Shown in pieces: positions 30,263 through 41,429 of a DNA stretch of 60,000 nt (the stretch's first letter is position 1; each line of letters starts with the position of its first letter). Where the stretch lies: contig CM060733.1 in NCBI GenBank assembly GCA_030704615.1, positions 56,236,001-56,296,000 of the forward strand, given 5' to 3'. The notes below the pieces were generated by a model. The model searched no databases. It saw only the letters and a program-made list of their open reading frames with translations, and was not told the DNA's origin. Source of the stretch: Takakia lepidozioides (lineage: Eukaryota; Streptophyta; Takakiopsida; Takakiales; Takakiaceae). A program made the position numbers and the translations under genes.

Positions 30263-33200
30263 ATTGCTACACCACAGGCAGTGCAGCTGCTAAAGGAGTT
30301 GCGATTGGAAGGGCTGCTATGCAAGGACTGGTCTTTGCATCATCGGAAGTATATGATTCAATTCATTCAGAACTTTGAGCCTAGGACAGGAGTTACACAG
30401 GTGAGGGGAGTAGATATCGAGATTACTCCCCAGTACTTGCAGCAACTGTTTTGAATTGCCATCTAGGCATGTGAATGTGGATGAACACAGGGCAAGATTG
30501 CAAATGGTCAATTTGTTCCAAGAAACAAGTTTATTTAAAACTCAAGGATACACCTGCACCAAGGCTGAGTACCCAGGGCTAAGAGAAGTTGGCCAAATAC
30601 TGAATGTTCTGTTTGCCATGAAACAGAACCAACAGTACTTGAGCAGATCATTCACGGAGGAGATACTGAAAGCCTTGAGGGGAGAGGATGTAGCTTGGGC
30701 AGAGTTGATGTACAATGGTTTGGTGGAAGAGATGAAGCGGTTACAGGGCACTGTAGCTAGTCTCCGATCATAGTGTCTGACCCAATAATTGCGCAAATTA
30801 TCCTTGATTCTTGCATACTTGATGCGCGAGAACGTAAGGAGATGGGAGTGTTTGAGACAGCAACCACTGCAATTGAGGAGCAGGGCTCTTCACATTGTGA
30901 AGGTGGATTGGAGGGGCAGCACCAGTCCAAGAGGCAGAAGCGGGATACAACTGCAGCAGATCCACTAGCTTCAAAGAAACCACAAGATGATGTTTCCATA
31001 GTTCTTGTACAGGATGGGGAATAGCAGCACACAGGGCTGGTGTTACTGGAAGCACGGCCTGTGGAGAGGGAGGAAGAAGTTACCTCAGTACCACAGCCAC
31101 CACAGCCAGTTGACTCAATTGTTCCGGGGGTCACTCAGATAGTACATGTTGTTACACCAGAGCCTATTGCTCTGGAAGGAGAAGGGCTGGACATTCCCAC
31201 TACAGAGCAGGTAGTGGTAGAAATTGAGAAGGGGGACCTTCTCTATGAAAACTCTGGCTTGGTCAGGGAACCAGTGGTGCCAAAGATGCAGAGTTTGACC
31301 GAGGAAATCCCTGCTGTGCATGTGATGCCCGAACCTGTGGAGGAGGTTCCAGAGGTAGAAGGTAGGGGCACTGCAGCACCTGTGGAGAATGAGGTCATTC
31401 AAGACGAAGATCTTGTGGGAACATGGCCTGAATGGTTGGTGAAACATCACACTGTGGAGAATCAGGGTGACCACCAACAGGGTTCCCATGAAGACCCACA
31501 GCAGGCCATGCTTATGAGTTCCATAAGTAGAACACTCAATTTGTTGGGCACATATGTGAAATCTCATGTTCCATCTACACAATTGGCAGCTTTGAGAGAG
31601 GAACTCAAGCAGGAGTTTGAGGCTAGAATTGCCATTGAGTGTACAAACAAGGTGGATGTGGAGGCCAACCTCAAGTTGCAGAAAGAATTGGAGGACACCA
31701 AGGCTGCCCTGCAGCTAGCAAACGGGAATCTGATTGAAGCGGGTTTGGAGCAGGGGAAGTTGCATGAAGCGCATAAGCAGCAGCTATACCAATTGCAGGT
31801 GAAGCATGAGGACAAATTGCAGGAAGTGAAGGTGCTTCATACAAAGTTGGAGACAGTTCATCAGAGAATGACCATACAATGTGCCACACTAACAACTAGT
31901 GCTCTAGAGCAAATTGTATTAGAAGTTAACAGACAAGCAGAGAGATGTATGATGGCAGAGGCTGAGACAGTAGAGCAGGGGAAACTTATTGCTGATCTGA
32001 AGGCTACTCTCCTTCGCAATAATGATACTTTCCAACAGTACAATCAAGTTGAGGCTGAGAAGGAAAGGTTCATCCTGCAGTTGCAGCAATCACTCATGGG
32101 CCACAAGAATGAACTCTCTGTGGCTAACAAGGCTTGGAAGGAAGCCAATAATCTTGCTGTTGCCTATGCGGGCCTGGTTGAACCTCATGCAAAGCGCATG
32201 AAGGCCTTACAGCAGCAGTTAGATGTGTTCAGACTTAAGGAGGAGCGGGCTCTCAGGGGTGCTACACAGGACTTGGTGGACAATCATCTTATGCAAGTAT
32301 GGTTAACACAAGGGCCGGTGGAAGGGAAGGCACCACGAAAGCTCACCCAGGGGGAGATGAACGATCTTAGGTTGTAGGTGCAGAACATTGCCACAACTAC
32401 TATAGACAATGTCTATAGTAGGATAGCAGAGTTACAGGATGATGTGGAAGGGCTGCAGACTCAAGTAGATGACTTGAGTTCCAACATTGACAAACGAGTC
32501 TTTGTTCTTGAGGAGCAGCTGGTGGCTACTTATTTGCATGCCAGGACCCTGGTTTTTCAATCTTCATCACAAGATGTACAAGAAATGCCAGTAATAGGAG
32601 GGACAGTGGCGGCAATATCACAGCCCCCACAGCCGGTGGCTGTGTAAGTGGCTGACACTGTTGATACCGTGGCAATGCCACGGGCTGAGGTTTGGGGGGA
32701 TGCTGCTTTTCATCCACCTAGGACTCATGCTGCACTGGAGTACAATCGGGCTATGATTATGCCCTTCAACCAAATTCCCATTGTGATGGATTTGGCTTGG
32801 AAGGAATTCAGTCCTCCACAGTCTTTGGCACATTATTACCAGATCATGCGCATTTGGTTGCCAGTGGCAACTAGGACTAAGGTTCTTCCGAACAATCGAC
32901 CCATTGAGGATCATCATTTTGCAAGGTACTGGTCTGAGGCAGGCACCATGCTGAGGGAATTAATTGCCTTCCAGGTTGTTCATGGGTACATCTACACCAA
33001 AACCAAGGAGGTATCTAGTATTGTCATGGGCTGTGGATTGTACTATGTTGCTTGTTTCATTGCACGATATCACATTGAGCAGCAGAAGATGCAATCAAGA
33101 TTTCTGAGTTATTCTAGTGGAGATCATTGGGTCTTACCTTTAGGTCCCTCATATGTATCTATATGATGCAAAAATCATGATGCAGAAGGATTCCCAGCTT

Positions 33201-33767
33201 CATTCATGGTTTAATTTGGCTTGGAACAGCTTGGCCAAAGAAAAATTGGGCCCTAATGATATTTTTTATAAGGGACATGAAGCCTGGAAATACTTACACT
33301 GTTCCAAGGTCATTGGCACACCTCTCACCTATACGGCCAAGGAGTTCAAGGAGTTCACTCATTTTGCTTGCAAGCGATTAAAGCAAGTAGTCCAGTTCAA
33401 GCTTCCAGACATGGTGGGCCAACACTGCATGCCATGCAGGATTCCTGAGGAACAACTTAAGGTTCGGCCGTCGAAACACCTCAGGGGGGAAGATGATTCT
33501 GATACTACTGGTTCTACAGAGGAACCTTTTGACATGGCGGAGGACTACGCACTACAGATGGCAGAGAAGAAATGGCGGGGACCTCCTATGCCTGAGAGGT
33601 TACCTCATTATCAACCACAGGAGGGTCAGGCATTTCCGTTTGGTACTCAATTGTCTCCATCAGCCAGTGACAGGGCTCGGGCTCGGGCTCGCACACAGAG
33701 CCCTCCAAAGGATTCTCACCGTCAGAAGGGTGCTCGCTCACAACGGTTTGCTGATCCTAAACAGTAA
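30263..33767 (+). pseudogene. ORF3 remnant, coiled-coil protein of unknown function (element B relative)
   Basis: Homologous from end to end to the 1161-aa ORF3 of element B, but the start codon is ATT (30263), an internal deletion and shift occurs at about 30450, and stops occur at 30771, 31022, 32375 and 32645 with frame changes. The longest open piece (31040-32377, 445 codons) contains the Gln/Glu/Leu-rich coiled coil; the pieces at 32648-33767 contain the C-terminal domain (AMIMPFNQIPIVMDLAWKEF, HYYQIMRIWLPVATRTKVLP, SIVMGCGLYYVACF). Confidence 0.8.
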
Positions 33768-33788
33768 ACCGTGAGGACACGGCTTTTT

Positions 33789-33805
33789 GAGAGGGGGAGG
33801 GGTAA
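33789..33805 (+). other. Polypurine tract of the plus-strand element
   Basis: GAGAGGGGGAGGGGTAA lies immediately before the LTR start TGTTAGAGG, the expected primer site for plus-strand DNA synthesis. Confidence 0.75.
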
Positions 33806-34812
33806 TGTTAGAGGGCTGTCTGGGACTTAGACACTTTTATGGGCTTTGTGGGGTACCTTTAATTTTTGCGCAGACTTACAGATAATAGACTTAGACCAAC
33901 AGAGGCCTTGGGGGTGACAACACATGCTTTAGGGGTGGTAGAGAGTTGTACACAGCTTATCATAGTCTATCACGGCCATACACAGCCTTACACAGTCTGT
34001 CACAGTCAATCACAGCCTATCACAGTTAGTCACAGTCTATCACAGCTTGACACAGCTTCGCACAGCCAATCACAGCACGACACAGCCCGACACAACTTTA
34101 CACAGCCAGTCACAGCTCGGCACAGTCACAGCCCGACACAGCTTGGCACAGGCCGTCACAGCACACATAGGGAACGGTTATCATTGGCAAGGAACGACTG
34201 TGTGGGAACAACATCTGCAGAGGGAACGTGTTACTTCTTGGGGTGACAGTTAGTTAGTTAGGCGGTTAGAACAGCTTGCATGTAGATGAGGCAGAGCAGC
34301 AACGGGGGGGGGGGATCACTTCTCGGGGGGCACTTCTTGGTCAGGAGTGGAGGAGATGAAGTGGAGAGCAGGAACAGAACCAAGGATGGAGAACATGGCG
34401 AAGATGGGAAGATGATTGGATCGATGCTTGATTCATGCAAGCTGTAGAATCGTACTATAGAACATATTAGAGACGCTATGGCTACGGCCTAATACTGAAC
34501 AGAGATTAATATGATAGACATTCCTTACCCACACCGTGTAGAGAGAATTGAGTGAAGCTGTGGAATGAATGGTTGAGCAATCAGAACCTGGTAGATTGCT
34601 GAAGCAATCTGTTTCTCAAATATAAACAGTAAGGTAATATGCTGATATGAAGGCAAGAAGGAATACAAACAAGAAGCACTACCATGATACACTAGATGTA
34701 GGTCATGACTGATTGTTCTGAGTGGGCTGAGTGCTTAGAGATATCCAACTCTTCTATCTTGGAGTTCCCTCCTCAGATAGCGAAGGGATGGGTGAGTAAA
34801 AGCCGCTCGACA
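33806..34812 (+). repeat. 3' LTR of the plus-strand element B relative
   Basis: It starts TGTTAGAGGGCTGTCTGGGA and ends AAAAGCCGCTCGACA, with TG...CA termini, 1007 bp, alignable with the LTRs of element B. It contains a minisatellite of CACAGCC/CACAGTC 10-11-mers at about 33955-34165. Confidence 0.85.
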
Positions 34813-35310
34813 ATAGCGAGTCAGGCTATGGCTGTAATGAGGTTGCGATCAAGGTGGTGGTGATGAGAGGAAGGGCAAGAAAGGTGGTTATGGATGAGAA
34901 AAAATGATGTGAGAATCTGTAAAGATAAAGTGCGGTGAGGAAAATGAAGATAGTTGGGAGAGAGCTGAAGATAGATGGCCATAAGCTCTGCACGGAGTAT
35001 GGTGGCAGGCCCGGGGAGTCTAAAGGTCATGCCTTGGTTTGTGGCAACGTGATAAACGCCGTAACTGGCGTTGCATCCGGTGTGAGAGCCATCAGTATAG
35101 TGTGAGTGGGTTGGGGGGTATTTGAGGGGCATGAGTTGGTGATATGGTGGAAGGGTGTTGGGTGTGGATAGAGGGGTATGAGGGGGACGCGGGGACGCTT
35201 TGATCCATGCTTTGCTCAGGTCGTTTGGGAGCTGGTCTTGTTGTAAGGGCGGTTGGACTGTGGGGTAGTGAGCTGGAAGAAATAGGGTGTAGGCCAACGG
35301 TGACCGTTAA
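34813..35310 (-). pseudogene. RNase H domain of a LINE, 3' piece split by element A
   Basis: On the minus strand the frame codes HYTDGSHTGCNASYGVY and AELMAIYLQL, the first Asp and Glu motifs of RNase H, in the arrangement found in RNase H-bearing LINE polyproteins of algae and plants. The upstream part resumes at 55721 across the element A insertion (TSD GTTAA at 35306-35310 and 55721-55725). Its own 3' part is cut at 34812 by the LTR of the plus-strand element. Confidence 0.65.
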
Positions 35311-36036
35311 TGTCGCGCACCTCACTTCGGTAAGCTCCCACCTCAAGTCATAGATACTCGCTTGATGCGCGCGCCTAACTCCCAACCTGGCCGCCGGGCC
35401 AACTTGGAGCTTCGGCTGCTCACCGGGACATAACGGTCCCCCCTTTGATCTCCCAAAGAACCCTCCAACGATTTGGAACCAGCGGAATTCCCTTTGGTAG
35501 TTGGCAGTCCGGAACAGCTCCCCACTCTTTGGTCGCTTTCCGGCTCGCTCGCTTACTCACTAGCTTTTGGTCACCAACGGGCTTGCACCGTCCTCGGGGT
35601 TACTACTCCCTATATATACTTCTGTAGCTGTCCGCGGGGGTTTCACAAACAACCATGCCATTTTATGGCGAACCACCACGAACACCCTCGACTCCCGGTG
35701 ATGAGTCGCGGTGAGTCTTGGCCCACCCACCACGGCCCCTATGGACCGTGATGAGTCCCAAGACTCCCCACGACTCCCACCACGAGGTCTCCGCCCCAGG
35801 GTGAGTCCTTTGCCACCCCCACTAAGTCCCGCTAAGCTACCACCACCCCTTGTGGAGCCACCCCCACCGCAACCCGGTGTGCGGGGCTCCACCTAGTGAG
35901 CGCCTCCGCCTCCTGGAGTGCCTTGGGCACAAAAGGGTGCTTCAGCCCCCCATACCTATCGCTGCCACTGCCCCCACCACAGGGGCAGCCCCTCTTGTGT
36001 CCCGACCCCTTGCCCTCAAGGCAAAGGGCCGCGACA
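35311..36036 (-). repeat. 3' LTR of element A (726 bp)
   Basis: On plus it reads TGTCGCGCACCTCACTTCGG to AAAGGGCCGCGACA; on the element strand TGTCGCGGCCC...GGTGCGCGACA. Paired with 55005-55720, with a number of substitutions and small indels between the two. A Pro-rich segment with CCACGACTCC words gives false ORFs on both strands. Confidence 0.9.
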
Positions 36037-36943
36037 CACACCCCTACCAACAGGGAGTCGATGTCCTCATCGGCTTGTCCATTTTGTGGAAACAAACAGC
36101 CAAGTTGTGGCGTCCCACATCAAGGAGTTTGTTTCCATACCATGGCGTCCCATGGCAAAGAACCAAACCCCACACTTGACTCTACTCTCCACTAGCTAGT
36201 TCGGCCGACTTCCTCCAAGTCCCGGCCAAGGGTGGAGCCTCTCAAGCTCCTCCCAGTGCACTCTTCTTGGCCTACTTCAAGGCCAAGGAACGATCCTCCC
36301 CAAGGATCGAATCGCCTTACAGCAACAACATTGCTTGCGACCGCCCATGATGCCGCTTTTGGCATCACCTCGAGCAAGGGTTCACCTCAAACCCTCTTTG
36401 ACTAGGAAGGTAACCTTGAACCAACCGCGCGCCCCAATCACTACAATTGGGTCTGCTTTGGAATGCTGGCCTGAGGTACGGGAACACGCCAAAGCCGCAC
36501 TACGACTTCGTCCCGAGGCTACACGATTTATAGTACGTGAACGGAAGCGCGTAGCTTCCGCGTTTAGCCCGCACTACAAAGCAACCCCCTTGGTAGCGCA
36601 GTTATAGTATGCGCACGCGCCAGGTGCGCACTAGCACGTGAACTCCTAAAGAAGGCGCAAGTTTCCTTGCCCCTTGGATGGGAGTCACCCGATTTCGGCA
36701 CTACGCAAACACACGATTAACCCAATTTACCTCTCCCACTTTTGTAAGCTAGCAAGCATTCTACACACTAGCCAACACACCATGCATCACCATTCCAAAC
36801 AAAATAGGACGCACAACATTTGGAACCCATTTCCTTTATAACAAATTTTTGTACAATACAAGTTTTTGCAATCGGATTCCTAAGCTAGCTAAGCAGGGCT
36901 AAGCATGCATTTCCTCCCCCACGCTCCATGGTTGATGTCCCCA
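36037..36943 (-). other. Noncoding 3' region of element A
   Basis: Between the chromodomain stop and the 3' LTR there are about 900 bp without a conserved protein. Its LTR-proximal end (TTGGTAGGGGTG on minus, 36048-36037) would serve as polypurine tract. Confidence 0.5.
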
Positions 36944-39900
36944 TCAACGCTTTTTCCGCTTTTGAGGTCGCTCTTCGAAAACTGCAACCGCCTCGGATGC
37001 GTTTCTCATTTCTGAGGCACGCACCCAAGATGCCTCCATATGATGATAGCCCTTCCATTTGACGAGATACTCCGTTTCTCGGTTTTTGAACCTCCTCGAC
37101 TTAAGTACTACCTCCACCTCGTACTCAGGTTCATTTTCATGATCCAACAGCAGAGGTGGCGGACGCAACACTTGATGCTGATTCGGACGCGCTTCATCTT
37201 TGAAGTAAGGCTTCAAAAGGGAGACGTGGAATACTGGATGCACCTTGCTGTTTGCCGGCAGCTCCAATTCATACACATCCTCATTCATAACCTTCCGGAT
37301 GCGTAAGGGTCCCGCATACAGGGGTACGAACTTTGGACTCACTTCCGGAGGTAGTCGGAAATTCTTGATGTTCAACCAGACCTCCGTGCCTGCCTCAAAC
37401 TTCACTTCACTCGCTTCCGATTCGCCTGCCTTTCATACCGTTTCCTAGCTTTGGCAATGTTGTACTTTGCGAGCTTCAACAAACGCTCGCGTTCTTCCAG
37501 TACCGCCGCTACTGCCGATTCCTCAACGTCCTAGGCGGCCCAACTTGTCGGCACAAGAGGTGCTTTTCCATAGACCAATACGAAAGGGGAAACTCCCGTT
37601 GCGGAGTGTTTTGTGTTATTATAACAGAACTCTGCCGCGTCTAAGTGTTCCACCCAGTCTATTTGGTCTGCCGACACGTAATTCCGCAAGATCTGCTTCA
37701 CTACGGAATTCACTCTTTCTGTTTGGCCGTCGGTCGTAGGTCGGAAGGCGGTGCTCATCTTCAGCCTCGTCCCCATCTTCTTCCAAAGTGCCCTCCAAAA
37801 TTTACTCGTAAACTTTGGATCGCGGTCCGAGACAATATCCTTTGGGACTCCATGATGCTTTAAGACGTGGGCGAAGTAAAGTCGCCCTGTTTCCTGCGCC
37901 GTTGCCGTCTCCTTGGTGGGGATGAAATGGCCCATTTTACTGAACCTATCCAACACCACCATGATTGCATCGAATCCTTTTGACAGCGGCATAGCAGTCA
38001 TGAAATCCATCGAGACGCTTTCCCAAGTCTCCTCTGGAATCGGCAAGGGTTGTAACAGCCCTGCTTGCTTTTTGTACTCGCTCCGGTTTTGTTGGCATGT
38101 GGTGCATGTCTTGACATACTCCTCTGCCTCCTCCCTCAGTTTGGGCCAGAAATACTCTTTCTTCAAGAGTGCCGCAGTGCGCTTGGCTCCGCCGTGGCCC
38201 GCAAGCGGGCTATCATGGCATTCTCTCAAGAGGCTATCTCTGATCCCTCCCTTCGGCACGTAGAGACGCTTTTGCTTATACCGGAGCAGTCCATTTTGCA
38301 AGTAGAACTGCGATTTAACCCCCATCCTCAAGTCTTGCATCACGGACTTTGCCAGCTCATCCTTCCGGCAAGCCTTCCGGATCTTCTATTTGGAGCGCTG
38401 TCTCGCCCCTGTACACCAACAAGAGCTACTGCTTTCTACTTAAGTCATCGGCCACCACGTTGTCCCGTCCCGGTTTGTACTGGATATCCACGTCGAACAC
38501 CGCCAAAGTATCTTGCCACCTAAGTTGTTTTGGGGACAACTTGGGCTGCGTGGCAAAATACTTCACCGTGACATTGTCCGTGAACACCTTCACTGGGTTG
38601 GAACCAACATAGTGGCGCCAAAGCTCAAGACAGTGCACTACCGCCTTCATCTCTTTCTCGTGCGTCGGCCACCGTCACTCCACTTCATTCAGTTTCTTAC
38701 TTTCGTAAGCCACTGGGCATCCATCTTGCATCAGTACACCCCCAATCGCGAAGTCCGACGCATCTGTATGAATCTCGAACGGACGAACGGACGATCGAAC
38801 TCTGGGATTTTCAAGACTAGAGCTTTCGCCATCCGCTGCTTCAATTCAGCAAAAGCTTGGCCACAAAAGGTGTTCCATGCCCAGACTTTGGATTTACACA
38901 GAAGGTCTGACAGCGGCCCCGCGATCTTGGCGAAATTTCTCACATACTTCCGGTAGTAGGAGGCGAGTCCTAGGAAGGATCGCACTCCCGGGACCGAAGT
39001 CGGAGGCTCCCAGTCCAAGATTGCCCTCACCTTCCTGTCATCCATTCTGATCCCATCCTGTGTAATCACATGCCCCAGGAACTCCACTTTTGTGACCCCG
39101 AATTTGCACTTTGAAGCTTTGGCATACAGCTTCCCTTCCCGCAATTTCTGGAACACCCTTTTGAGGTGCTCCAGGTGCTCCTCCTTTGTTTTCGAATACA
39201 CCAAGATGTCGTCGATGTACACGATCACAAAGTCATCCAACCACTCCTGGAAAAGGCTGTTCATCAACGTGCTAAAGGTCGCGGGAGCGTCGAAAAGGCA
39301 TAACCAAGAACCCATATGAACCATACCTTGTCTTGCACGCGGTCTTCTCCTCATCTCCTTCCGCCACTCGGATGATAGCCGGAGCGCAGATCGATCCGGC
39401 TGAAATACTTCGCTCCTGCCAACCGATCGAAAAGGTCGTCGATCCTTGGCAAAGGGTACCGGTTTTTTATAGTCACCTTATTCAAAGCCCTGTAATCGAC
39501 ACACATCCGCAGCATCCCATCCTTCTTGTCTGCGAATAGCACCGGGGCTCCGTAAGGTGACTTACTCGGTCGGATGTACCCCTTTGACATTAGATCTTTG
39601 AGCTGAGTCTTCAGCTCAAACAACTCTCTGTGGCTCAACCGGTAGGGCGCCTTGGCAGGCGGTTCCGATCCCGGTATCACCTCAATCTTGTGGTCAACTC
39701 CTCTTCGCGGTGGCAAGCCGCTTGGTAAATCCTCCGGCATCACATCCTGGTATTTCTCCAAAATCCCCTTGATCCAATCTGGGCTCGGCTCCCCATCGCC
39801 TTCTCCCTTCACTTCTCTAATATAGAGCAAAAACTGGGGCTCGTGTGCCTCCTCCACGGCCCACTCCCTTGCTGACATGAGGTTTATTCGCCCTCCCATG

Positions 39901-40409
39901 GGTTTGGGCGTTTCTGACACTCGTAAGACCTCGCCACCATTCCCACATGGCAGCGTGACTACTCTCTTGCGGCCATCTATGACCGCTCCGGATTTGCTCA
40001 AAAAGGTCATCCCCAAAATGAGATCCACTCCATCGATCTCGCAGATGGTGAAGTTCTCACGTCCCTCCCAACTCCCCAGTTGAAGAGGAACATCAAACGC
40101 CAACCTTGTCCCCAATTGCGGTTCTCCTTTGGCAGAACGCACCTCAATAGAGGCCCCCACGTCACTTGTCGGGAGTCCCAGCTTTTGTGCCGTTGCCGGT
40201 GTCATGAAGGAGTGCGACGCTCCTATGTCCACCAACAACGACACATTAGTTCCGGATATTATCCCATCCACGAACAATAACTGACTCCCTTTACGTAAGG
40301 CGCCAGTTTCCTGATACAACTCACAAGAAAATTTGCCTGACTTGCAAGTCCTGGCGACCACCGCTTCCACCAAGCGACTGATGGTATCTTCCGACAGCTC
40401 TGTGGTCAC
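36944..40409 (-). pseudogene. Element A pol: protease, RT, RNase H, integrase, chromodomain
   Basis: Domains in order on minus: protease [16 protein letters not shown] fingers and palm [20 protein letters not shown] and [12 protein letters not shown]; break near 39351; RT palm YIDDILVYSKTKEEHLEH and SFLGLASYYRKYVRNFA; a frame break near 38800-38731; RNase H KVFTDNVTVKYFATQP and YKPGRDNVVADDLSRK; integrase HHCC region (CHDSPLAGHGG, CTTCQQNRS), core MDFMTAMPLS, VSDRDPKFTSKFW, TDGQTERVNS; TAG stop near 37531; then a GPLRIRKV-x-HPVFHVSLLKPY tail and chromodomain EYLVKWKGYHHMEASWV. The chromodomain after integrase defines a chromovirus, thought to target heterochromatin. The apparent ORF start at 40517 lies in the LTR of element B and is not the native start. 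Confidence 0.9.
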
Positions 40410-41391
40410 TGTCGCGCGGCTTTTACTCACCCATCCCTTCGCTATCCGAGGCGGAAACTCCAAGATAGAAGAGTTGGAAATCTCTAAGTACTCAGCCCGC
40501 GCAGAACAATCAGTCATGACCTACAGCTAGTGTATCATGGGGGTGTTTCCTATTTGTTTCCTTTTCCGCATTCATCTTTGCTACCTTACCATTGATAATT
40601 AAGTATCAGTTTGCTTCATCAATTTATCGGTTTCCTTAACTCCTCCATTCAATCCACAGCTTCACTCAGATCTCTCTACACAGTGTGATTGTATCGTATA
40701 AGTATCAGATTATGATTTATCAGGTATCAGGCCGAATCCATTATGTCTCTAATCTACTCTACAATATCACTCTAGCTTTGCATATGACAAGCTTCTACTA
40801 ATCCTCTTTTCTCCTTCATCGTGCTCTCCGATCTCCGCTCCCGCCTGTCTCCGAAGTCCTCCCCGAATAATCCCCCCTTCCTATTCCCCGTTCTTCCCTT
40901 TATCCTCCTATCCGCGGTTCTAACCGTTTCCCTCTCTAACCGTCGTATGTGAACTAACATGTTCCCTTCACTGGTGTTGTTCCCCACAGTCGTTCCCTGT
41001 CCTACTCTTCGTTCCCTATTATCGTGACAGCTGTGTCAAGCGGTGACTGGCTGTGTTTGGCTGTGTCGGGCTGTGACTGGCTGTGTGGGCTGTGTCTGCT
41101 GTGACGACTGTGACGGGCTGTGTGGGCTGTGTGGGCTGTGACGACTGTGACGGGCTGTGTTGGCTGTGTGGGCTGTGACGGCTGTGTGGGCTGTGTGGGC
41201 TGTGACGACTGTGACGGGCTGTGTTGGCTGTGTGGGCTGTGACTGCTGTGTCGGCTGTGTGGGCTATGTAACCCCCTTCTACAGTGCGCTGCTGTCACCC
41301 CTAAGGTTCCTGTTTGTCTCAGTCTGTGCAAAATTTAAGGGTACCCTACAGATCCCGTATAAGTGTCTAAGTCCCCTACAGTCCTCTAACA
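40410..41391 (-). repeat. 3' LTR of element B (982 bp)
   Basis: Near-identical to 52871-53853. It contains a GGCTGTG-type minisatellite at about 41034-41270. On the minus strand an ORF beginning at 40517 runs out of the LTR into element A. Confidence 0.95.
41034..41270. repeat. GGCTGTG minisatellite in the element B 3' LTR
   Basis: Units of 8-10 bp (GGCTGTGTG, GGCTGTGAC, GACTGTGAC) are arranged in higher-order blocks; the same array is at about 53503-53735 in the other LTR. The plus-strand element's LTR has the complementary CACAGCC array. Confidence 0.9.
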
Positions 41392-41408
41392 TTACCCCTT
41401 CCCCCTTC
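41392..41408 (-). other. Polypurine tract of element B
   Basis: On minus, GAAGGGGGAAGGGGTAA directly precedes the 3' LTR TGTTAG. It is the expected plus-strand primer and matches the tract of the plus-strand relative. Confidence 0.8.
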
Positions 41409-41429
41409 AAAAAGCCGTGTCCTCACGGT

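Larger units (their letters stand above)
28249..34812 (+). mobile_element. Element B relative, 5'-truncated, RT/RNase H/integrase deleted, with 3' LTR
   Basis: Order on plus: end of gag with two zinc knuckles, protease, ORFx remnant, ORF3 remnant, polypurine tract, 3' LTR. Homology to element B starts abruptly at about 28249 in gag. After the protease (about 29815) the sequence joins ORFx homology by about 29876, so about 3.9 kb corresponding to B 49.17-45.3 kb (RT, RNase H, integrase and tail repeats) is missing. There is no 5' LTR and no TSD, so it is a rearranged remnant. It lies next to the RNase H part of a minus-strand LINE (34813 onward). Confidence 0.9.

Noticed and set aside
35445-36195. 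Pro-rich ORFs in the element A LTRs, also at 55195-55725
   Set aside because: They lie inside LTRs, are duplicated in both, and change frame between the two copies.
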